Both the position numbers and the translations under genes were made by a program. The notes beneath the pieces are model-generated. The model was not told the origin of the DNA, did not search any database, and was given only the letters and a program-made list of their open reading frames with translations. Below are positions 7,449-11,414 of a stretch of DNA of 11,414 bases, piece by piece (position 1 is the stretch's first letter; each line of letters begins with the position of its first letter). The stretch comes from Acidithiobacillus ferruginosus. Its GTDB lineage: Bacteria; Pseudomonadota; Gammaproteobacteria; Acidithiobacillales; Acidithiobacillaceae. The stretch covers positions 1 through 11,414 of the forward strand of contig NZ_JABBDR010000197.1 in NCBI RefSeq assembly GCF_018854495.1, read 5' to 3'.

Positions 7449-9815
7449 TTACCTTTCCTGGCTCATTTCCAGCGCCTGCGCCACTGCATCTTCCACCCGT
7501 TCTATCCAGATGAAGGTGAGTTGTTGTCGGGCGTTCTCGGGGATGTCTTCGTAATCCCGGCGGTTGCGTGCCGGCAATAGCACCGTGTGAATACCGGCAC
7601 GCAGCGCCGCCAGGACCTTTTCCTTGATCCCGCCTACGGGTAGAACCAGGCCACGCAGACTGATCTCGCCGGTCATGGCCACATCCGGCCGCACCTTGCG
7701 GCCGGTGAGCAGGGAAATCAGCGCGACGGCAAGGGTCACGCCGGCGCTGGGGCCGTCCTTGGGGATGGCACCGGCGGGGATGTGGATATGGATATCGCTC
7801 TTGTCGATGCTCTCCTGGGCAATCTGCCAGTCCGCCGCCCGCGCCTTGACCAGGCTCATGGCCGCCTGGGCGCTCTCCTTCATGACATCGCCAAGCTGGC
7901 CGGTCAGGATGAGGCGGCCGTTACCGGGGCTCTTGCTGGCCTCGATAAAGAGGATATCCCCGCCCACCGGCGTCCAGGCCAGACCGGTGGCCACGCCGGG
8001 CAGGGCCACCCGCGAGGCGACTTCGTTTTCAAAGTGCTGGGGACCAAGAATAGTGGCCAGGTCATCGGGACGAACCTGCATCCCGCTGCTGCTGCCCTCG
8101 GCGACGCGCACCGCCACCCAGCGGCAAATGGCCCCCAGTTCCCGCTCCAGGTTGCGGCAGCCGGCCTCGCGGGTATAGCCGCGGATGAGGGCCAGCAAGG
8201 TGTCTTCTTCCAGCACCAGTTGCTCCGCCGTCAGGCCCGCCGCTTCCCGCTGCCGGGGCAGGAGGTAGCGGGAAGCAATATGCATCTTGTCCTCCTCCGT
8301 ATAACCCGAGAGCGTGATGATTTCCATGCGGTCCCGCAGGGGGCCGGGGATGGTATCCAGGATATTGGCCGTGGCAATGAAAAAGACGTGGCTGAGGTCA
8401 AAGGGCATGGCCAGATAGGTGTCGCGAAAGGTACGGTTCTGCTCCGGGTCCAGCACTTCCAGCAGGGCGGCGGCGGGATCGCCGTGGAAACCACCGGCGC
8501 CGAGCTTGTCAATTTCATCCAGGAGCATCACCGGATTGCGCACCTCCACCTTGCCCAGAGCCTGGAGGATGTTGCCCGGCAGGGCGCCGATATAGGTGCG
8601 CCGATGGCCGCGGATCTCCGCCTCGTCATGGACGCCGCCCAGGCTCACGCGCACAAACTTGCGCCCCATGGCGCGGGCGATGCTCTGACCCAGAGAAGTC
8701 TTGCCCACTCCCGGCGGTCCCACAAAGCAGAGAATGGGACTCTTGCCGCTGGAATTCAGGCGATGTACCGCCAGATGCTCCAGGATGCGCCGCTTGATCT
8801 TGTCGAGGTCGTAGTGATCCTCGTCGAGAACGCCTCGCGCTTCACCGATGTCGATGCGCTCCTCTGTCTCCTTGCTCCAGGGGAGGGCCAGAATGGCGTC
8901 GATATAACTACGCACCATGCCATACTCGCCGGCCCCTTCGGGCATCCGCTGCAGGCGACGCAACTCCTTACGAGCCACCGCCTCCGCCTCGGCGGGCAAG
9001 TGCGCCTCGTCAATGGCGTGGCCCAGCGCCTCCATCTCACCGTTGCCCTCCTCTCCTTCCCCCAACTCTTGCTGGATGGCCTTGAGTTGCTCGCGCAGGA
9101 AATACTCACGCTGGCGGCGATCCATGACCTCCTTGGTCTGCTCGCCGATCTTGTGGGTAAGCTTCAGGACCTCAATGCGATAGCTTAAAAACTGCGAGAT
9201 CTGTTCCAGGCGGCTGCGCACGTCAAGATTTTCCAGAATCTGCTGGCGCTCCTCGGCTTTGAGATCGAGAAAGTTGGCGATCAGATCCGCCAGTGCCCCG
9301 GGCTGCTCCACGTGGGCGATGGCCTGGGCCAACTCCTGAGGCACCTGCGGCAGGAGAGCGAGGGCTTCGGTGGCCTGCTGGCGCAAGAGCAGGACGCGGG
9401 CATCCAGCTCCGAACCGGTAGCCGTAATTTCCTCCAGTCGCTCGATGCGGGCTGCCAGAAAGGGATAACCTGGCAAAAATTCGTGCACCCGGAAACGGCC
9501 TTCTCCTTGGGCAATGAGGTGGTGGCCGCCATCCCCGGTGGTCACATAACGCAATATGCTGGCCACCGTACCCACCGGATACAAGTCATCAGGGCCGGGT
9601 GCATCATTGCCGGGGTCCTTTTGCAGCAGCACGGCAATGGGACATTCCTGGCGGATGGCCTCCTGGGCCGCCGCTACCGACTGTGCGCGACCAATTCCGA
9701 GGGGCAGAACCACCCCTGGGAAAAGGACAATATTGCGCATGGGCAATATCGGTAGGACATTTTCAGGTAATACCAGCTTGCTGCTTTCGCTCGCCTCCGT
9801 GTGCGGATTACTCAT
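7449..9815 (-). CDS. lon: ATP-dependent protease Lon (LonA type)
   Basis: A cytosolic AAA+ serine protease that unfolds and degrades misfolded and selected regulatory proteins as a hexamer. Its 788 residues match the family (E. coli 784). The N-terminal substrate-binding domain starts at about 18 (LPENVLPILPMRNIVLFPG). Walker A is GPPGVGKT (366-373), Walker B is LLDEIDK (431-437), and GCRNLERE (552 on) belongs to the sensor-2 region. The proteolytic dyad is Ser690 in PKDGPSAG and Lys733 in GGIKEK, 43 residues apart as in E. coli. The start is the ATG at 9815, preceded by AGAGGGG and overlapping the hsp20 stop as ATGA. The gene is not beside clpP, clpX or hupB, the common proteobacterial setting, so it could be a second Lon paralogue; that is inference. 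A shared terminator lies about 70 bases downstream. Confidence 0.97.
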   Translation of the reverse strand: MSNPHTEASESSKLVLPENVLPILPMRNIVLFPGVVLPLGIGRAQSVAAAQEAIRQECPIAVLLQKDPGNDAPGPDDLYPVGTVASILRYVTTGDGGHHLIAQGEGRFRVHEFLPGYPFLAARIERLEEITATGSELDARVLLLRQQATEALALLPQVPQELAQAIAHVEQPGALADLIANFLDLKAEERQQILENLDVRSRLEQISQFLSYRIEVLKLTHKIGEQTKEVMDRRQREYFLREQLKAIQQELGEGEEGNGEMEALGHAIDEAHLPAEAEAVARKELRRLQRMPEGAGEYGMVRSYIDAILALPWSKETEERIDIGEARGVLDEDHYDLDKIKRRILEHLAVHRLNSSGKSPILCFVGPPGVGKTSLGQSIARAMGRKFVRVSLGGVHDEAEIRGHRRTYIGALPGNILQALGKVEVRNPVMLLDEIDKLGAGGFHGDPAAALLEVLDPEQNRTFRDTYLAMPFDLSHVFFIATANILDTIPGPLRDRMEIITLSGYTEEDKMHIASRYLLPRQREAAGLTAEQLVLEEDTLLALIRGYTREAGCRNLERELGAICRWVAVRVAEGSSSGMQVRPDDLATILGPQHFENEVASRVALPGVATGLAWTPVGGDILFIEASKSPGNGRLILTGQLGDVMKESAQAAMSLVKARAADWQIAQESIDKSDIHIHIPAGAIPKDGPSAGVTLAVALISLLTGRKVRPDVAMTGEISLRGLVLPVGGIKEKVLAALRAGIHTVLLPARNRRDYEDIPENARQQLTFIWIERVEDAVAQALEMSQER

Positions 9816-10216
9816 TTCATACCCCTCTGCTGGCGAAAGGACAAATGGAGGCAGCCGTTTCGCATTTCCCAGCCCTGTAAGGTCAAGCCATCGGGAACCT
9901 GCAAGCGCCGATCAAAAGCGCCGTAGGGGATCTCCAGACGATGGATATGCCCTGTTTGCAGCTCCGCGGAGAGCCGACGCTGACCGCTCACCATCAGGAC
10001 ATTGCCGCTGAACGCCACCCGTACCTCCTCCGGGCTAACGCCGGGCAATGCCACGACAATCTGCAGCCCACCACTGCTCTCAAAGACATCCATGGGCGGC
10101 TGCCAGGCTGGCTGGCGACCCGACGGGGCCGGCTGAAAGAAACGCCGCTGCAGGCGTTCCGCACGCTCCAACATGTCTATGGCCTGCATCCACATAATGT
10201 CTTCCAGATCGCGCAT
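9812..10216 (-). CDS. Small heat-shock protein (Hsp20 / alpha-crystallin family)
   Basis: An ATP-independent holdase that binds unfolding proteins and passes them to refolding or degradation systems. The 134-residue protein has a helical N-terminal arm (to about 38), then an alpha-crystallin domain from MDVFES (42-47) to LHLSF (123-127), with the family landmarks VVALPGV (54-60), VLMVSGQRR (73-81) and the NGCLHLSF strand. It ends within seven residues of the last strand, so the C-terminal I-x-I/V motif that most bacterial members use for oligomer assembly is missing. The ATG at 10216 follows a purine-rich GGGGGAG 7-8 bases upstream. Its TGA overlaps the lon ATG by 4 bases, so the two are probably translated together. 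I see no CIRCE element and no clear sigma-32 promoter; a TACAAT at 10260-10255 is a possible -10 without a good -35. Confidence 0.9.
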   Translation of the reverse strand: MRDLEDIMWMQAIDMLERAERLQRRFFQPAPSGRQPAWQPPMDVFESSGGLQIVVALPGVSPEEVRVAFSGNVLMVSGQRRLSAELQTGHIHRLEIPYGAFDRRLQVPDGLTLQGWEMRNGCLHLSFRQQRGMK

Positions 10217-10398
10217 CCCCTACTCCCCCTGATCGGCATCCCTGACGTCTCAATATTGTAGCGTATTTTTGCGGCTATACCTCTCCAGCTTAAAGCAATC
10301 GCCCGCACGTGACCAAGGCGGTCCTGCACATGGCCAAAAAGAATGCTCCGATGGCTGCCGTGATGTTGACCACCAGCACAAAGCAGAAAGGTATTCAT

Positions 10399-10686
10399 TT
10401 ACAAAATGTCATCCAAATATGATGTTAAAAACCGAGGTCGCAGACATCGCGGCGCTGCGGGTGCATTGGTGAAAATGTGGGGGTTTGCTTCCCCCAAGCG
10501 GAAGCTGGCTAGTTCGGAAAGCCGGCATTCAATCGGACCCCATGAGTTACTTGAGAGAAACAACGTTTTCCTCCCAGTGCCCTTTTTATGGCAGATCGAG
10601 CAGTTGCATTCGGTCACACGATCAATGACAGTTTCGATCTCGAAGCGCACGGCACCGCAGTGGCAGCTTCCGATGTAGCGTGGCAT
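10399..10686 (-). pseudogene. GFA-family (CENP-V/GFA zinc fold) gene, 3' part lost
   Basis: The first 36 residues from the ATG at 10686 match the start of GFA-domain proteins: SCHCGAVRFE with Cys8 and Cys10, then CNCSICHKKG with Cys27, Cys29 and Cys32. After Gly36 (about 10578) the family sequence stops. The frame continues for 59 residues with no resemblance to the family, and the later FCxxCG zinc ligands and the core fold are absent. The family is normally about 115-140 residues; this product would be 95. The other two frames past 10578 do not restore the domain, so a deletion or insertion joint is more likely than a single-base frameshift. The start lies 9 bases after the R' box of an attC-like site, as expected for the first gene of an integron cassette. 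Such proteins are common in cassette arrays. Their enzyme role is uncertain, and this copy is probably inactive. Confidence 0.6.
10479..10526. repeat. Two small hairpins in the unexplained tail of the GFA remnant
   Basis: On the plus strand, a GGGGG/CCCCC stem around TTTGCTT begins near 10479. It is followed by GCTGGCT (10504-10510) and AGCCGGC (10520-10526), which pair over 7 bases with one G-T. No T tract follows either on either strand. They lie in the sequence that replaces the end of the GFA gene. Their origin is unknown; they could be part of an old mobile-element end. Confidence 0.35.
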
Positions 10687-10695
10687 TTCCGTAGG

Positions 10696-10774
10696 CCCTA
10701 ACGTGTAGCTAAGGGGCGCGCCGCAGATCGCGTCCCAGCGACCGGAGGGAGCGAACTTGAGCGAAGGGTTAGCG
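10696..10774 (-). other. attC-like integron cassette recombination site
   Basis: Reading the minus strand: R'' CGCTAAC (10774-10768), spacer CCTTC (5), L'' GCTCAAG (10762-10756), a central 42-base segment with internal pairing (CCGGTCGC against GCGATCTGCGG), L' CTTAGC (10713-10708), spacer TACAC (5), R' GTTAGGG (10702-10696). L' is the exact inverse complement of L'' except for one extra C in L'', the asymmetric extrahelical base typical of attC. The two spacers are equal. R'' and R' pair at 6 of 7 positions. Total length is 79 bases, within the attC range. The R boxes deviate at outer positions from RYYYAAC/GTTRRRY. The toxin stop codon TAA lies inside R'', and the next gene starts 9 bases after R'. 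No integrase gene is in the window. Confidence 0.72.
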
Positions 10775-11065
10775 GTTTTTTGGCCAACGACTCGGATTGC
10801 GGGCATTATGTAACATAGCCAGAATATGTACGAGATCGCCCCGCCCTGCATAAAACAAACCGTAAAGAAACCGAGGAAGGAGAGCGCGGCGAACGTTGGG
10901 AATGACCTCGGCATAGAGCAGAGGCGCTTGCTCTAGCCGTTTTAGCTGTAACTCCATTGCTGCAATGAATTCTTCACCGAGACCGGGACTCTGCAATTCG
11001 TACCACTCTTGAGCTTTACCAGTTTCACGCAACACTCGTATAGAGAATTTCAGGCGGTACGCCAT
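10769..11065 (-). CDS. RelE/ParE-family toxin of a type II toxin-antitoxin system
   Basis: The 98-residue protein has the family layout: an N-terminal strand (YRLKFSIRVLRE), two helices (KAQEWYEL, then LGEEFIAAMELQLKRLEQAP), then the strand block RRALLPRFLYGLFYAGRGDLVHILAMLHNARNPSRW (59-94) with the typical lone His near the end and the closing NP-W. ParE members poison gyrase and RelE members cut mRNA; the sequence alone does not say which applies here, although this subgroup usually pairs with addiction-module-component antitoxins. The ATG at 11065 overlaps the antitoxin 3' end by 16 bases, and AAGATGG precedes it, so translation is probably coupled to the antitoxin. Its last codons and TAA stop (AAC CGC TAA) are themselves part of the cassette-end repeat and the R'' box of the attC-like site. 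Confidence 0.85.
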   Translation of the reverse strand: MAYRLKFSIRVLRETGKAQEWYELQSPGLGEEFIAAMELQLKRLEQAPLLYAEVIPNVRRALLPRFLYGLFYAGRGDLVHILAMLHNARNPSRWPKNR

Positions 11066-11283
11066 GAACCATCTTTAAGGCTTGATTTCACCTGATCCCA
11101 AGAATAACCTGCTTCCGGGTTTGCCTCGAACTCCGCCAAGCGTGCTTCGAGTTCAACCTTAAGCGCAGGCGAGATTTCCACGGCTTCGGGGACCGCTGCA
11201 ACGCTGTCCCAGATAAGCTCAACGAGGCGAATGCGTTCCTGCACCGGAAGCTCAAGAATATCGGCAATAGAGATATTGTTCAT
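11050..11283 (-). CDS. Antitoxin, addiction-module component family
   Basis: A 77-residue acidic protein with the pattern of the putative addiction module component family (PF09720/TIGR02574). It has an N-terminal ISIADILELPVQERIRLVELIWDSV, a middle VEISPALKVELEARLAEFEANP, and a C-terminal GYSWDQVKSSLK that would wrap the toxin. It lies just before and overlaps the RelE/ParE-like toxin, as is usual for such pairs. The open frame continues 39 codons upstream, across the cassette boundary into the insertion-sequence tip, but the family homology starts at the ATG at 11283. No Shine-Dalgarno is well placed; AAAGG is about 12 bases upstream and merges with the promoter, so initiation may be leaderless. 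Antitoxins of this kind usually repress their own promoter together with the toxin; no operator was identified. Confidence 0.85.
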   Translation of the reverse strand: MNNISIADILELPVQERIRLVELIWDSVAAVPEAVEISPALKVELEARLAEFEANPEAGYSWDQVKSSLKDGSWRTA

Positions 11284-11289
11284 GCAGGC

Positions 11290-11317
11290 ATTGTACCTTT
11301 TTTCGGAAAATGCGCAA
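11290..11317 (-). promoter_or_regulatory. Candidate promoter of the toxin-antitoxin pair
   Basis: The minus strand has TTGCGC (11317-11312), a 16-base spacer and TACAAT (11295-11290); taking TTTGCG as -35 gives a spacer of 17. Six bases separate the -10 from the antitoxin ATG at 11283, so transcription would start at or within a base or two of the A of the start codon. It lies wholly inside the cassette, so expression would not depend on an integron Pc promoter. Confidence 0.5.
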
Positions 11318-11339
11318 ACGCAGGTAACCGCTAACGTTC

Positions 11340-11414
11340 TGAACCGCCCCGGATTTTGAGGAGGCTCCTTTTTCCAAGAGAATGGAGTCATGATGAACAA
11401 AGCTAAAACACCCA
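11340..11414 (+). mobile_element. Insertion-sequence left end (probably IS3-like), cut by the window edge
   Basis: From 11340 the sequence reads TGAACCGCCCCGGATTTTGA, which begins with the TG tip and resembles IS3-family terminal repeats as I remember them. A short non-coding stretch follows, then an RBS and an ATG, a typical layout for the left end of an insertion sequence. The other end and any target duplication are outside the window, so family and boundary are inferred. It abuts the R' box that opens the toxin-antitoxin cassette, leaving only four bases (11336-11339) between. Confidence 0.5.
11390..11414 (+). CDS. Start of an open frame, possibly a transposase OrfA
   Basis: Only eight codons are visible (MMNKAKTP), preceded by GGAG at 11384-11387. 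A second ATG at 11393 gives the better RBS spacing. The position just inside the presumed insertion-sequence tip and the basic start fit an OrfA of an IS3-like element, but eight residues cannot prove it. Confidence 0.35.

Larger units (their letters stand above)
10702..11334 (-). mobile_element. Integron-type gene cassette carrying a toxin-antitoxin pair
   Basis: If recombination occurs between G and TT of the R' boxes, the cassette runs from 11334 to 10702, about 633 bases. The box opening it (GTTAGCG, 11335-11329) and the R'' box near its end (CGCTAAC, 10774-10768) are exact inverse complements, extending to a perfect 10-base inverted repeat: AACCGCTAAC at plus-strand 11326-11335 and GTTAGCGGTT at 10768-10777. 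In the excised circle these boxes would pair fully, whereas the R' from the next cassette leaves one mismatch; this is what a true cassette predicts. The content is antitoxin then toxin, with its own promoter. Toxin-antitoxin cassettes are known as stabilisers of cassette arrays. Confidence 0.65.

Noticed and set aside
10255..10260. TACAAT on the minus strand as -10 of an hsp20 promoter
   Set aside because: No acceptable -35 hexamer lies 16-18 bases upstream, and no sigma-32 pattern or CIRCE repeat is visible, so I did not annotate a promoter.
10290..10397. A 34-codon hydrophobic minus-strand frame upstream of hsp20 (contains LVVNITAAIGAFFLAMC)
   Set aside because: It looks like a single membrane segment, but it has no RBS, only a GTG start, and lies in composition that favours chance frames. 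It may be the tail of a deleted gene.
10406..10678. A 90-codon plus-strand frame opposite the GFA remnant
   Set aside because: It overlaps the well-supported GFA start antisense, has no RBS and no recognised domain.
10686..10914. Upstream extension of the GFA frame by 76 codons
   Set aside because: It runs antisense-free but out of frame through the toxin 3' half and the attC-like site. The conserved protein starts at 10686.

Overview
The window looks like chromosome of an Acidithiobacillus-like proteobacterium. That is inferred from the roughly 58-60% GC feel, the style of the proteins and the mtnA-gyrA-serC-serA order; no marker here fixes the genus. It divides into a housekeeping part (1 to about 10216) and a short accessory part (about 10217 to the right edge).

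Housekeeping part. On the minus strand, reading right to left, mtnA (methylthioribose-1-phosphate isomerase), gyrA (DNA gyrase subunit A), serC (phosphoserine aminotransferase) and serA (3-phosphoglycerate dehydrogenase, cut by the left edge) lie head to tail with gaps of 56, 7 and 11 bases. They are probably one transcript from a near-consensus promoter upstream of mtnA. SerA and SerC are consecutive steps of serine synthesis. Divergent from mtnA is an rlmI-like 23S rRNA cytosine methyltransferase gene, followed on the same strand by tRNA-Thr(CGT), which has its own strong promoter. A bidirectional terminator separates this tRNA from the convergent lon gene. Lon (full length, all catalytic residues present) is preceded by a small heat-shock protein gene whose stop codon overlaps the lon start codon (ATGA), giving a chaperone-protease operon.

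Accessory part. Right of hsp20 is a small mobile-gene region that fits a remnant integron cassette array. A toxin-antitoxin pair (antitoxin of the addiction-module component family, then a RelE/ParE-like toxin; minus strand, overlapping by 16 bases) is bounded by a perfect 10-base inverted repeat. The toxin stop codon lies inside the R'' box of an attC-like site that shows R'', a 5-base spacer, L'' with one extra base, L', a 5-base spacer and R'. Only 9 bases beyond that site starts a GFA-family (CENP-V/GFA zinc fold) gene whose first 36 residues are intact and whose rest is replaced by unrelated sequence. On the other side, what looks like an insertion-sequence tip starts 4 bases from the R' box that opens the toxin-antitoxin cassette and runs off the right edge. 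No integrase gene is visible, so the array resembles a cassette cluster without integrase (CALIN), or the edge of a larger integron.
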